Shown: piece by piece, positions 42,885-51,742 of the stretch
Layout of the letters: the number at the start of each line of letters is the position of its first letter
How positions within the stretch are numbered: the first letter of the stretch is position 1
NCBI GenBank assembly: GCA_040394635.1
Contig: JBEBRW010000004.1
Coordinates: 84,378 to 148,377 of the forward strand
Source of the DNA: UBA5239 sp040394635
GTDB lineage: Bacteria > Verrucomicrobiota > Lentisphaeria > Victivallales > Victivallaceae
DNA length: 64,000 nucleotides
Direction of reading: 5' to 3'
Position numbers and translations under genes: made by a program
The notes under the pieces: generated by a model
Told to the model about the DNA's origin: nothing
Seen by the model: the letters and a program-made list of their open reading frames with translations, nothing else
Databases searched by the model: none

Positions 42885-44696
42885 TTAAGAGAGTTCGACC
42901 ACAGCCTGGCCGGAAACCACGTTTTCGCCCTGGTTGACCAGAATTTTGCTGACGGTACCGCCCTGCTGGGCCTTGACCTCGATTTCCATTTTCATGGCTT
43001 CGATGATGATTACGGTCTGGCCTTCGCTCACGCTGTCGCCTTCGCTGACCACGATCTTGAAGATCGAGCCGGGCATCGGGGAAACGACGTTGTGCGCATC
43101 GCCGCTGGCTGCCGGAGCCGTGGAAGTCGCAGCAGCAGCACCCGCGGAGGCGCCGACCTTGAAGGTCTTGCCGTTGATGGTGACGCTGGCGCCGTCGGCG
43201 GAAACCTGGGCGTTGTAGTTCTGGCCGTCGACGTTGACGGTGTAGCTGCCGCTTTCGGATTTGGCGGCGCCTTCGGTCTTGGCGGCCTTTTCTTCGGTCA
43301 CGTAACGAATGCCGAACGGGGCGTTGCCCTTCAGGAATTCGAGACCTTTTTCGCCGCAGGAGGCCACGATGAAGATGTTTTCATCGGTGGTCGGAAGCTT
43401 GTTGTCTTCGAGCAATTTCTTGTTCGGGGCGATGCCCAGCTTCGGGTTGCGGTCGTTGATGTCGTGCACATCTTCGGTGGTCGGCTGCAGATTGAGCTGC
43501 TCGGACGCGATCTTGACGATTTCAGCATCCGGGGTGGCCGGGGTGTGGCCGAAGTAGCCGAGGACCATTTTGCCGTAGCCTTCGTTGATCTTGGCCCATT
43601 TGCCGACGGTGGCGTTCAGGTAGGCCTGCTGGAAGTAGAACTGGGAAACCGGAGTCACGGAGGTACCGAAACCGCCGCGGCGGACCACTTCTTCCATTTC
43701 CACGATGACTTTGTCATAGAGGTGGAGCGTACCGGTATCGCGCATCATCTGGGTGTTGGCGGTCAGGGCGCCGCCCGGCATCGGGGAATAGATGATCATC
43801 GGGCTGACAGTGGTGGATTCTGGCGGCATGTAGTATTTGGAGAGGCAGTCGGCGAAGACGTTTTCGGCTTCGAGAACTTTCTTCGGATCGATATCGAGGC
43901 AGTAATCGGTGCCTTTCAGACGGCGCCAGAAGGTCAGGATGTCGACTTCGCAGGTGCCGCCGCTGAGCGGGGCCATGGCCAGGTCGACGCAGTCCGCGCC
44001 GGCTTCGATGGCCGCGAAGTTACAGGAAACGGCCAGGCCGGCGGTTTCGTGCGTATGGAAATGAATCGGCACATCGTTGCCGAGGAGCTTGCGGGCGCCC
44101 TTGATGGTTTCATAAACCACTGACGGTACGGCCGTGCCGGAAGCGTCTTTGAATGCCACGCTCTTGTACGGGATACCGGCGTCGAGAATCTTTTTCAGCG
44201 TGTCGATGTAAAATTCGGCGGAGTGCGGATAACCGTCGTCGGAACCGGGGGGCAAACCCATCAGGGTCACAGTGACCTGGTGGTTCAACCCGGCTTCGGC
44301 GATGCACTTGCCGGACCAGGCGAGGTTGCGGACGTCGTTCAGCGCGTCGAAGTTACGGATGGTGGAAACGCCGTGCCTGGCGAAAGTGGTGGCGTGCAGC
44401 TTGATGATGTCGCGGGACTGGGAAATCAGACCGACCACGTTCGCACCGCGGGAGAGGGTCTGCAGGTCGGCTTTGGGAGCGGCCGCGCGGAAGCGGTCCA
44501 TCATTTCGTAGGCGTCTTCCTGGCAATAGAAGTAGAGGCTCTGGAAGCGGGCGCCGCCGCCGATTTCGAAATAATCGAAGCCTGCGTCGCGGGCGGCTTC
44601 GAAAGCGGGCATGATATCATCGGTTTTAACGCGGGCGCCGAGACAAGACTGGAAGCCATCCCGGAACGAAGTGTCCATGAATCTGATTTTCTTCAT
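42885..44696 (-). CDS. oadA: Decarboxylase subunit alpha (carboxyltransferase plus biotin domain)
   Basis: 603 residues. The N-terminal carboxyltransferase has SVAFKDASGTAVPSVVYE (catalytic Lys) and IHFHTHETAGLAVSC (metal His pair). Its start reads RFMDTSFRDGFQSCLGARV, a variant of the usual DTxLRDAHQS. The PYC/OADA region follows (about 300-450). The C-terminal biotinyl domain begins near NVVSPMPGSIF and holds EAMKMEIEV (Lys is biotinylated), after an Ala-rich linker. It takes CO2 from oxaloacetate or a related acid; the substrate is inferred. Confidence 0.9.
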   Translation of the reverse strand: MKKIRFMDTSFRDGFQSCLGARVKTDDIMPAFEAARDAGFDYFEIGGGARFQSLYFYCQEDAYEMMDRFRAAAPKADLQTLSRGANVVGLISQSRDIIKLHATTFARHGVSTIRNFDALNDVRNLAWSGKCIAEAGLNHQVTVTLMGLPPGSDDGYPHSAEFYIDTLKKILDAGIPYKSVAFKDASGTAVPSVVYETIKGARKLLGNDVPIHFHTHETAGLAVSCNFAAIEAGADCVDLAMAPLSGGTCEVDILTFWRRLKGTDYCLDIDPKKVLEAENVFADCLSKYYMPPESTTVSPMIIYSPMPGGALTANTQMMRDTGTLHLYDKVIVEMEEVVRRGGFGTSVTPVSQFYFQQAYLNATVGKWAKINEGYGKMVLGYFGHTPATPDAEIVKIASEQLNLQPTTEDVHDINDRNPKLGIAPNKKLLEDNKLPTTDENIFIVASCGEKGLEFLKGNAPFGIRYVTEEKAAKTEGAAKSESGSYTVNVDGQNYNAQVSADGASVTINGKTFKVGASAGAAAATSTAPAASGDAHNVVSPMPGSIFKIVVSEGDSVSEGQTVIIIEAMKMEIEVKAQQGGTVSKILVNQGENVVSGQAVVELS

Positions 44697-44726
44697 TTAT
44701 TTTAACCTTCTTTTGAATGAAAATTT

Positions 44727-44951
44727 TCAGGAATTTTTGTGCAAATGAGCGGCGGCAGCGGCAGCGGCAACCATGCGTTGGTCGATACCGGCCTTCTTCA
44801 CCGGTTCCTTCGCAGGTTCTTCGAGCAGGTGTGCAAACGGCGTAACTGCCTTGTGCATCAATTGGATGATGAATACGACCAGTATCAGGAACGCGAATAC
44901 CGCAGTGATTCCGATACCTGCCAACTTGAGACCGTCAAAAACGAGATCCAT
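44727..44951 (-). CDS. oadG: Decarboxylase subunit gamma
   Basis: 74 residues. One N-terminal membrane helix (LAGIGITAVFAFLILVVFII), then an Ala- and Pro-rich soluble tail ending MVAAAAAAAHLHKNS. This layout is typical of OadG, which holds the alpha and beta subunits together and binds a metal through its tail; the HLHK at the end fits. It lies between birA and oadA with gaps of 12 and 30 bases. Confidence 0.88.
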   Translation of the reverse strand: MDLVFDGLKLAGIGITAVFAFLILVVFIIQLMHKAVTPFAHLLEEPAKEPVKKAGIDQRMVAAAAAAAHLHKNS

Positions 44952-44963
44952 GTTGTCTGTCCT

Positions 44964-45716
44964 TTATGTTAGAGTTATAGACTGTTTTTTTATCCTGATG
45001 TCGCCGCTGTAGAACGTGGTGCGTTCCCCGCCGCTTTCAAAGACCATTCCCCCTCTGTCATCGAGATCGATCACCGTACCGGACAAGGTACGATTGCCTG
45101 TCTCAAGCTCGATTTGCCGGCCGATCAGCAGATTTTCTCTGCGCCATTGACGGTACAAATCCTGAGGGTTCTCAAAGCTGGTAATATAATACTCATTTAT
45201 GTAAATTGCCAGCTCATTAACTAATTTTTTGACGTCAAATTTGCGTTTGCTCTCCGCCAGAAACGAGGTTGCGGGCTGATCGATCGCCGCCAGCGCCTCC
45301 GGCGGCATATTGACATTGACGCCGATTCCGGCCACGATGCCGAGGGGTTGATTGCCCGGCCCGGACTTGATTTCGCCGAGCATGCCGCAGATTTTGCGGT
45401 TCTCGCACAGAACGTCGTTCGGCCACTTGAGCCAGGCGGGAATTTCCGGGGCCACGCTGCGGATCAGCTTGAGCACAGCCAGTGACGAAGCCATGGCGGC
45501 ATACTGCCAGTTGTTGTCCGGCAGGTTTTTCATGATGAAACTGGCGTAAATATTTTCGTCCGGCGGCGAAATCCAGTGGCGGTTCAAGCGTCCGCGCCCC
45601 GCCGTCTGCATACCGGCCGCCACCAGCGTGGCATCCGGGAACTCATGAAAGAACTCAAGCGCATAACGATTGGTTGAGTCCACTTCGTCTAAATAAATGA
45701 CATGGGGTTCATTCAT
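44964..45716 (-). CDS. birA: Biotin-protein ligase
   Basis: 250 residues from ATG 45716 (MNEPHVIYLDEVDSTN); the longer frame adds 20 residues without a ribosome site. DEVDSTNRYALEFF, AGMQTAGRGRLNRHWISPPD (biotinyl-AMP loop) and LKWPNDVLCENRKICGMLGE are the BirA signatures, and GIVAGIGVNVNMPPEA closes the active site. There is no N-terminal DNA-binding domain, so it does not act as a repressor. It attaches biotin to OadA and probably to AccB; being first in the oad operon supports the former. Confidence 0.93.
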   Translation of the reverse strand: MNEPHVIYLDEVDSTNRYALEFFHEFPDATLVAAGMQTAGRGRLNRHWISPPDENIYASFIMKNLPDNNWQYAAMASSLAVLKLIRSVAPEIPAWLKWPNDVLCENRKICGMLGEIKSGPGNQPLGIVAGIGVNVNMPPEALAAIDQPATSFLAESKRKFDVKKLVNELAIYINEYYITSFENPQDLYRQWRRENLLIGRQIELETGNRTLSGTVIDLDDRGGMVFESGGERTTFYSGDIRIKKQSITLT

Positions 45717-45806
45717 GGTATAATTTCTCGAATAAATAGAATTATATAAATATACCCGGAATCTCCCCGAATTCAAGTAGGAAAAACAAATTTTCGAGCT
45801 TAAAAT

Positions 45807-46580
45807 TCAAGCTTTGGGCTCGCGGTTTTTGCGACGGTAGTTGCCGGGGGTGGCGCCGGTTTCGCGGCGGAAGCAACGCGAGAACGTGTGAAGGTCCTGA
45901 AAATTGAGGCGCTTGGCGATTTCGGCCTGGGTCAGGTCGGAGTAGGCCAGCATTTCGATGGCGCGGCGGGCGACCAGCTGGCGGACGAAACGCATCGGAG
46001 TGGTGCCTGTCTCATCGCGAAAGGTCCGGATGAACGAGTTGACGGACATGCCGGCGCGGGCGGCCAGGTCGCTCAGGGTCAGGTCGGCGGTCATGTTGCG
46101 CCGGATGTAGACGATGGCCTCGCGGATGCGGGGGTCGCGGGTCTGGTTGCTTTCGTCGGCCCGTGAATTCTCCAGCAGCTGTTTATAGCGCAGCAGCAGG
46201 ATATGGAGATAATGCTTGCGGATTTCCTCGCCGGTCTGGTCCTCGAACATCGACACGGAGAAAATGTTGGCGAAAATATCCTTGAATTCGGCGATATTGA
46301 TCACACTGCCGTGCAGCGAATGAAACGGCACCGCATTGGGTTCCAGCTCGAACTTGACGGTGCTGATGCGGCACGGCGCGAATGATTCAATGCTGTGGCG
46401 GCAGCCGGGCGGGATAATCAGCGCCTGGGTATCGTCGATATACGAGAACACACCGTCCAGGCAGATTTTCTGGCGCGTCGGCGAATCGCTGTAATAGTCG
46501 ATCTGCCAGAAATCGTGCGCATGATATCCGGTCGTGTACGGGCCATTGATCCTGGCAACATTGACGATGATAATTTTCAT
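45807..46580 (-). CDS. AraC-family transcriptional regulator
   Basis: 257 residues. N-terminal cupin-like sensor (AHDFWQIDYYSDSPTRQKIC; LIIPPGCRHSIESFAPCRIS), then the AraC domain at about 160-255: LSDLAARAGMSVNSFIRTFR and QAEIAKRLNFQDLHTFSRCF. No ribosome site precedes ATG 46580; a -10-like TATAGT abuts it on the minus strand. It stands between the maf and birA operons; target unknown. Confidence 0.87.
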   Translation of the reverse strand: MKIIIVNVARINGPYTTGYHAHDFWQIDYYSDSPTRQKICLDGVFSYIDDTQALIIPPGCRHSIESFAPCRISTVKFELEPNAVPFHSLHGSVINIAEFKDIFANIFSVSMFEDQTGEEIRKHYLHILLLRYKQLLENSRADESNQTRDPRIREAIVYIRRNMTADLTLSDLAARAGMSVNSFIRTFRDETGTTPMRFVRQLVARRAIEMLAYSDLTQAEIAKRLNFQDLHTFSRCFRRETGATPGNYRRKNREPKA

Positions 46581-46631
46581 ACTATAGAATTAGCACAAAA
46601 TCCGAAGTTATCAAATGGGAAAGACCTTTTT

Positions 46632-46706
46632 ATGGGACTAATGGGACGAATAGGAGATGGCTGGTATCTCCCGCAATTTTCCATTTTCAACTTTCCATTT
46701 TCAATT
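46632..46706. repeat. Two adjacent repeats: 9-bp ATGGGAC units and a TTTTCCA/TTTTCAA repeat
   Basis: ATGGGACTA, ATGGGACGA and ATAGGAGAT occupy 46632-46658. A second repeat (aattttccattttcaact style) covers 46675-46706 and runs into the 3' end of maf, so the last Maf residues (IKLKMES) are encoded by it. Similar TTTTCAATT-type stretches lie at 41201-41220 and 58277-58306. Confidence 0.7.
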
Positions 46707-47265
46707 TGATAAAGGGTGAATTCAACGCCTGCGACAGTTTTTCGCAGGGGAGGCCGATGATGTTGTCGATGGGGCCCTCGACGCGGTGGATCAGGATGTC
46801 GCCGTATTCGTCGATGTTGTAGGCTCCGGCTTTGTCCAGCACCTCCACGTGGGCAAGATAGCGGTCAATGGCACGCTCGTCGAGCTGCTTGAATTCCACG
46901 GTGCTTTCCACGGAAAAACCGATTTTCACGTTCAGCTCGCGGCATTGCAGCGCCACGCCGGTGATGACCAGGTGGCGCCGGCCGGAGAGCGTCCGCAGGA
47001 TGCGGCGGGCATCGGGGAGGTCGCGGGGCTTGCCGATGATGGCGCCGTTGAATTCGATCACCGTGTCGGCTCCGATGACGAGGTCGCCGGGAAAATGCCC
47101 GGCGGCGGCCTCGGCCTTGCGGATGGCGTTCAAAAGCGGTACGTGCAAAGAATAAATACCGCCGGAAATCTCGGCGGTATCAAAAACGCGGACATCGAAA
47201 ACGAAGCCGGCTTCGGCCAGCAGTTTTCGTCGCCGGGGCGACTGGGAAGCCAGGATCAGTTTCAT
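46687..47265 (-). CDS. maf: Maf-type nucleoside triphosphate pyrophosphatase
   Basis: 192 residues. LILASQSPRRRKLLAEAGF is the Maf N-terminal motif, followed by DLVIGADTVIEFNGAIIGKP and GRRHLVITGVALQ, and KAGAYNIDEYGDILI near the C-terminus. Maf proteins hydrolyse non-standard or pyrimidine nucleoside triphosphates and are linked to division arrest. The C-terminal residues lie in an intergenic-type repeat, so that end is likely a recent extension. Start overlaps the AmaP-like stop by four bases (ATGA). Confidence 0.93.
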   Translation of the reverse strand: MKLILASQSPRRRKLLAEAGFVFDVRVFDTAEISGGIYSLHVPLLNAIRKAEAAAGHFPGDLVIGADTVIEFNGAIIGKPRDLPDARRILRTLSGRRHLVITGVALQCRELNVKIGFSVESTVEFKQLDERAIDRYLAHVEVLDKAGAYNIDEYGDILIHRVEGPIDNIIGLPCEKLSQALNSPFIKLKMES

Positions 47266-47807
47266 TTATCCAACGGCTGGAACTCGATCGGGCCGCTGTC
47301 GGTCACGGACTCATCCGTGTCAAACGACGACTTCTTGCCTGATTTGCGATCCGCGTTGAAACTGATGTTGTCAATATTGACCTTGTTGATGTTTTCGATG
47401 CCGAAGGCTTCGCGGAGCTTGGTGACTACCCGCTGCTGGAAGTTTTCGACATACGGTTTGGCGTTACCGCCTTTTTCATCATAGGACATGCTGACATAGA
47501 CATTGACTTTGTCGTTTTTGCTCTCAATGAGACGGATCTTCTGTATCACCAGGGCGCTGAAATCGTTCTCAAGCGTCCGGATGGCGGCGGTGATCGCCGA
47601 GGTGGGGATAAAGATATCCCCGAGCTCGGCCGATAACGTAATGCCGTTGCATTTTTTGCGGCGAAACACGATTGCGCAGATACACCAGAGAATAAGGAGG
47701 AGCAGGAATATGGCTGCGACAATGGCGACGCCGACAACGATCCCGGAGTTAAACGTCCGGCTGGCTTCGCCGGTACCGAGGATCAGATCTTTGATATAAT
47801 TCAACAT
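47262..47807 (-). CDS. AmaP-like membrane anchor of an Asp23-family protein
   Basis: 181 residues. One membrane helix at about 22-47 (GIVVGVAIVAAIFLLLLILW), then a soluble alpha/beta domain with SALVIQKIRLIESKNDKVNV and YVENFQQRVVTKLREAFGIE, as in alkaline-shock membrane anchor proteins. The C-terminal 30 residues are charged and probably disordered. It lies 14 bases after the Asp23-family gene, the expected partner it would recruit to the membrane. Confidence 0.75.
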   Translation of the reverse strand: MLNYIKDLILGTGEASRTFNSGIVVGVAIVAAIFLLLLILWCICAIVFRRKKCNGITLSAELGDIFIPTSAITAAIRTLENDFSALVIQKIRLIESKNDKVNVYVSMSYDEKGGNAKPYVENFQQRVVTKLREAFGIENINKVNIDNISFNADRKSGKKSSFDTDESVTDSGPIEFQPLDK

Positions 47808-47821
47808 GTTGAATCAGCGGA

Positions 47822-48268
47822 TTATTTTTCTTCGACGACTTCGTCTTCGGATTCTTCTTCTTCCTCGACTTCTTCAGCCGGGTCTTCGATTTCCTGGACG
47901 ATGACGTTGACGCTGGTTACGTTCATGCCGGTGGTTTCTTCCACCGATTCGATGATCGCGGTCTGGACCATGCCGGCCACATCCGGAACTTTGTAACCGA
48001 ACTTGATATTCAGCTTGACTTCAATTTCCACCCGGTCTTCTTCCATGACGATGTTAATCGACCGGTAGGAGGTTTTGCGGCTGCCGACGATTTCAGCGAT
48101 GTTGTCAACGAATGTGCTGGCCAGTCTGGACACGCCATCCACACCCAGCGCAGCACGGCGCACCAGGCTGGAAATTACGCTGTCGCTAATCCGAATCGCA
48201 CCCAGTTCGTTCGATTTTCCTGCCGGAACTTTGGTTTCCTTGGGCGCTGTTTTCTTGACGTCTTTCAT
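47822..48268 (-). CDS. Asp23/Gls24 family protein
   Basis: 148 residues. GAIRISDSVISSLVRRAALG, VDGVSRLASTFVDNIAEIVG and IEVKLNIKFGYKVPDVAGMV are typical of the Asp23 (YqhY/YloU) family, and TGMNVTSVNVIVQEIED follows. The C-terminus is a run of Glu and Asp. In Firmicutes YqhY genes sit after accB-accC and affect fatty-acid synthesis; the same order (accB, accC, this gene) is seen here. Exact action unknown. Confidence 0.88.
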   Translation of the reverse strand: MKDVKKTAPKETKVPAGKSNELGAIRISDSVISSLVRRAALGVDGVSRLASTFVDNIAEIVGSRKTSYRSINIVMEEDRVEIEVKLNIKFGYKVPDVAGMVQTAIIESVEETTGMNVTSVNVIVQEIEDPAEEVEEEEESEDEVVEEK

Positions 48269-48298
48269 AAATTCCTCCTTATGAAAATGGGGTTGGAA

Positions 48299-49663
48299 TT
48301 ACTTGTTGGTATTGTTATTCTTTTCTTTCATGAACTCTTCAATAAAACCGGTATTGTATTTGCCGGCGCCGAAATCTTTGTTGTTGATGATGGTGTTGGC
48401 AAACGGAATCGTCGTTTTGACCCCTTCCACCACAAACTCCTGCAGTGCGCGGGAGCAGCGTTTGAGGGCGCTGGCGCGGTCCACATCATAAACAATCAAC
48501 TTGGCGATCATGCTGTCATAATACGGCGGAATCTTGTAACCGGTGAAGCAGTGCGAATCCACACGGACGCCGATGCCGCCCGAGGGGATATAGCTGGTGA
48601 TCATGCCCGGATTCGGCGTGAAATTGCGCTCGGGGTCCTCGGCGTTGATCCGGCATTCGATGGCGTGGCCCTCGAACTTGATATCCTTCTGCTGGAACGA
48701 GAGTTTCTCGCCCGCGGCAATACGGATCTGCTCCTTGACCAGGTCCACACCGCTGACCAGTTCGGTCACCGGATGCTCCACCTGGATACGGGTATTCATC
48801 TCCATAAAATAAAAATCGCCGTCTTCATTGAGCAGAAACTCGATGGTACCGGCGTTGGTGTAATTGACCGCTTTGGCGGCGCGTACGGCTGCTTTGCCCA
48901 TGCGTTCGCGCAGTTTCGGGTTCAGCGCGGGCGACGGGGATTCCTCGATCAGCTTCTGGTTACGGCGCTGGACACTGCAGTCGCGTTCGCCCAGGTGGAC
49001 GATATTGCCGTGGTTGTCGGCCAGGATCTGGAATTCGATATGGCGCGGGTTGACGAGGTATTTTTCAATATATAAATCGCCGTTGCCGAAGGCATTTTCC
49101 GCCTCGGAGCGGGCCGCGTGGTAACTCTGGACCAAACTGGCGTCGTTGTGCGCGATACGCATGCCGCGTCCGCCGCCGCCGGCCGAAGCCTTGATGATGA
49201 CCGGGTATTTCAGCTTTTTGGCGAAAGCGAGCGCTTCGTCTTCGCTGGTGATCAGCCCGTCACTGCCGGGGGTGATCGGCACGCCGGCCTTTTTCATGGT
49301 TTCGCGCGCCACGGATTTGTCGCCCATGGCCCGGATCTGTTCGGGCGAGGGCCCGATAAAGGTAATATTGCAGGCTTTGCAGATTTCCGCGAAGTGGGCA
49401 TTTTCGGCCAGGAAGCCGTAGCCCGGGTGAATAGCGTCGACATCGCAGATTTCCGCCACGCTGATGATGCGTTCGATCAGCAAATAGCTCTGGTTGGAGG
49501 CGGCCGGTCCGATACAGACGGCTTCGTCGGCCATCCGCACCGGCAGACTGTCGGCATCCGCCTTTGAATAAACGATAACACTGGTGACGCCGAGCTCACG
49601 GCAAGCACGAATGATACGCAACGCGATTTCCCCGCGATTGGCGATCAGAATCTTGTTAAACAT
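48299..49663 (-). CDS. accC: Acetyl-CoA carboxylase, biotin carboxylase subunit
   Basis: 454 residues, close to E. coli AccC (449). MFNKILIANRGEIALRIIRA starts it; HPGYGFLAENAHFAEICKAC, IIKASAGGGGRGMRI (ATP loop), LVNPRHIEFQILADNHG, FYFMEMNTRIQVEHPVTEL and IECRINAEDPERNFTPNPG are all biotin carboxylase signatures. It carboxylates biotin on AccB with ATP and bicarbonate, the first step of fatty-acid synthesis. It lies 19 bases after accB. Confidence 0.97.
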   Translation of the reverse strand: MFNKILIANRGEIALRIIRACRELGVTSVIVYSKADADSLPVRMADEAVCIGPAASNQSYLLIERIISVAEICDVDAIHPGYGFLAENAHFAEICKACNITFIGPSPEQIRAMGDKSVARETMKKAGVPITPGSDGLITSEDEALAFAKKLKYPVIIKASAGGGGRGMRIAHNDASLVQSYHAARSEAENAFGNGDLYIEKYLVNPRHIEFQILADNHGNIVHLGERDCSVQRRNQKLIEESPSPALNPKLRERMGKAAVRAAKAVNYTNAGTIEFLLNEDGDFYFMEMNTRIQVEHPVTELVSGVDLVKEQIRIAAGEKLSFQQKDIKFEGHAIECRINAEDPERNFTPNPGMITSYIPSGGIGVRVDSHCFTGYKIPPYYDSMIAKLIVYDVDRASALKRCSRALQEFVVEGVKTTIPFANTIINNKDFGAGKYNTGFIEEFMKEKNNNTNK

Positions 49664-49682
49664 GGCAACTCCGGGGAAAGGG

Positions 49683-50147
49683 TTATTCGATCACGAAAAG
49701 CGGCTGGCCGTATTCCACCGGACTGGCGTTTTCCACGAGAATATCTTTGATCACGCCGCTCTTTTCAGCTTTGATTTCGTTCATCACCTTCATGGCTTCG
49801 ACGATGCAGACCACCGTGTCGGCTTCGACGCGCTGGCCAACCTTGGCAAACGGCTCGGCTTCCGGAGAAGCGGCGCGGTAGAACGTACCCACGATCGGCG
49901 AGTCAATCGTATTCAGCTTGACCGGTGCGGCTGCTGCTGCAGGAGCGGCCGGAGCGGCGGCCACGGCCGGAGCCGGAGCGGCTGCCGGGGCAGGAGCGGC
50001 CTGCATGGCCACAGGAGCGGCGGCGTAAACCGGGGCTTCTGCGCCGCGACGAATGCAGAGGTTGTAGTCGTCGGCTTCGATCTTGAACTCGGTAAGATTG
50101 TGTTCCGCCATCATTTTGGCTATGGTTTTAATTTCGTCGATCTTCAT
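49683..50147 (-). CDS. accB: Acetyl-CoA carboxylase, biotin carboxyl carrier protein
   Basis: 154 residues from ATG 50147 (MKIDEIKTIAKMM), where AGGA lies seven bases upstream; two codons earlier the site is too close. After the N-terminal helix comes an Ala/Pro-rich linker (about 45-85), then the biotinyl domain: NTIDSPIVGTFYRAASPEA and VVCIVEAMKVMNEIKAEKSG, whose EAMKV Lys carries biotin. It lies two bases after aroQ and before accC, so the pair is made together. Confidence 0.95.
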   Translation of the reverse strand: MKIDEIKTIAKMMAEHNLTEFKIEADDYNLCIRRGAEAPVYAAAPVAMQAAPAPAAAPAPAVAAAPAAPAAAAAPVKLNTIDSPIVGTFYRAASPEAEPFAKVGQRVEADTVVCIVEAMKVMNEIKAEKSGVIKDILVENASPVEYGQPLFVIE

Positions 50148-50149
50148 GT

Positions 50150-50596
50150 TCATTTCCTGTTTTGTTTTAGATGATTGACCATCGCCCGCAGTCCCCATTC
50201 ATACCCATCCACACCCAATCCGGCAATAATTCCCAGGCAGGCCGGTGCGGTCATGGAGTGATTGCGGAAGCTTTCGCGCGATGAAATATTGCTGATATGA
50301 ACCTCGATGGCGGGTAGCGAGACCGCTTTCAAGGCGTCATGAATCGCAATACTGCTATGTGTATAAGCTGCCGGATTGATGACGATTCCGTCGGTGCCAT
50401 CCGTCAGGCAACCCCCTATTTTGTCAACTATGTCCCCTTCGTGATTGCTCTGGAAGAAACTGATATTCACTTCCAGCAAATCGGCCACACTTCGGAGATG
50501 CCCATTTATATCCTCCAAAGTCGTCTTGCCGTATATACCCGGCTCCCGCAGCCCCAGCAGTTGCAGGTTCGGTCCGTTTATAATTAAAATATTCAT
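50150..50596 (-). CDS. aroQ: 3-dehydroquinate dehydratase, type II
   Basis: 148 residues from ATG 50596 (MNILIINGPNLQLLGLREP), the usual AroQ start. ISFFQSNHEGDIVDKI, GIVINPAAYTHSSIAIHDAL and IEVHISNISSRESFRNHSM hold the catalytic residues (Tyr, Asn, His). It dehydrates 3-dehydroquinate in the shikimate pathway. A weak ribosome site (GGGT) precedes; an ATG three codons earlier has none. It probably opens the operon with accB-accC. Confidence 0.95.
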   Translation of the reverse strand: MNILIINGPNLQLLGLREPGIYGKTTLEDINGHLRSVADLLEVNISFFQSNHEGDIVDKIGGCLTDGTDGIVINPAAYTHSSIAIHDALKAVSLPAIEVHISNISSRESFRNHSMTAPACLGIIAGLGVDGYEWGLRAMVNHLKQNRK

Positions 50597-50697
50597 CGTA
50601 CCCATTAATATAATTGCATTTTTTCATTTTTCAATGAGAGCCCCAAAAAAATCCGGGAACGAGCAGGGCGGCGAGGTGGCCCTACCTTAGGCGATGG

Positions 50698-51735
50698 TTA
50701 GAGGATGAGCCCCTTGAGCACGGCGGCGTAAACGCGGTGGCCGTAGTCGTTCGGGTGGTTCACCCCGTTGCCGGTCAACGAGTGAAATCCCTTGCGGGCG
50801 ATGATCTCGGTCCAGACGCGGTGAACGTCGGCAAGCGCGGCGCCCGGAGTCTCCATTTCCGCCAATTGACGCAGTGCGGCGGCGAATTCGCGGTCGGGGC
50901 CGGGCCTGGTCGGGGTCCATTCGGGGTTGCCGCTCATCGGGGTTACCAGCAGGAATTCGGTCTGCGGGTTGCGTTCGCGCATGGTTCGGATGATTTTGGC
51001 GATGGTATCGGCGAAGTTGGCCGGGTTCATTGAAAAATCGTTCATGCCGTAGGCGATGACCAGCAGGTCGGGGGTGTCGCCGAGCCATTTTTCCGTGAGC
51101 TCAAAAGCGTTGCGGCAGCCGCTGCCGCTCACCGCGCGGTTGTGGAGCGTGACCCCGGCCTGAAAACGCTCGCGCAGAAATTGGGCGAATAACTCAATAT
51201 AAGGCGGCTGGTAGGGCTGCACGTCGACACGTTTCGAGGCGTTGTAGCCGTCCGTGATGCTGTCGCCGACGGCGGTCACGACAATCTTCCTGCCTTCGGC
51301 GAGGCGTTTGCACAACCGGGGCAGGCGCCCGGGCTGCCGGTCCGGCTCAAACGGAAAATCGAGGTTGGCGGCCACATAATCGACCTCGACCTGGTTTTCC
51401 GCAAAAAATGCTTTGTTGTCAAAAAGCAGCAGCCGTCCGTCCGGGCCGCCGCCGATGGCCGTACTGCCCGTTTCCGGGAAAAGAATGGAGCCGGGCGGCG
51501 GATACAGTGCCGCTTCGTCGAAAAAGGGAATGGCCGAGTTCGGGGTCAGGCGGATTTCATTGCTCAGCGGTTCGTGCTCGAAATCGCGTCCCGCCACATA
51601 TTCGGCCCCGGTCGTCGGGTTATAAACGCGCTCGATGGCTTCCGCCGGAAAAAGCAGCGCGGCCGAGCGTTTCCGCACAAACATGCAGCTCTCACCCTGG
51701 ACCAACCCGGTGGCACTGTCCCATAAATCCATCAT
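50698..51735 (-). CDS. SGNH/GDSL hydrolase
   Basis: 345 residues without a signal peptide. Residues about 25-125 are a beta-rich N-terminal domain (IERVYNPTTGAEYVAGRDFE). The hydrolase part holds block I VTAVGDSITDGYNASKR (Ser), block III VIAYGMNDFSMNPANF, and block V NGVNHPNDYGHRVYA (Asp-His). Such enzymes remove acetyl or other ester groups from sugars or lipids. It is seven bases after the RodZ-like gene but its cytoplasmic form and sugar-type fold suggest a separate role. Confidence 0.85.
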   Translation of the reverse strand: MMDLWDSATGLVQGESCMFVRKRSAALLFPAEAIERVYNPTTGAEYVAGRDFEHEPLSNEIRLTPNSAIPFFDEAALYPPPGSILFPETGSTAIGGGPDGRLLLFDNKAFFAENQVEVDYVAANLDFPFEPDRQPGRLPRLCKRLAEGRKIVVTAVGDSITDGYNASKRVDVQPYQPPYIELFAQFLRERFQAGVTLHNRAVSGSGCRNAFELTEKWLGDTPDLLVIAYGMNDFSMNPANFADTIAKIIRTMRERNPQTEFLLVTPMSGNPEWTPTRPGPDREFAAALRQLAEMETPGAALADVHRVWTEIIARKGFHSLTGNGVNHPNDYGHRVYAAVLKGLIL

Positions 51736-51742
51736 AGTATAC

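Noticed and set aside
50640..50697. Hairpin AGGGC/GCCCT near the SGNH hydrolase stop as a terminator
   Set aside because: Only five stem pairs and the T run is not adjacent, so it is too weak to call.
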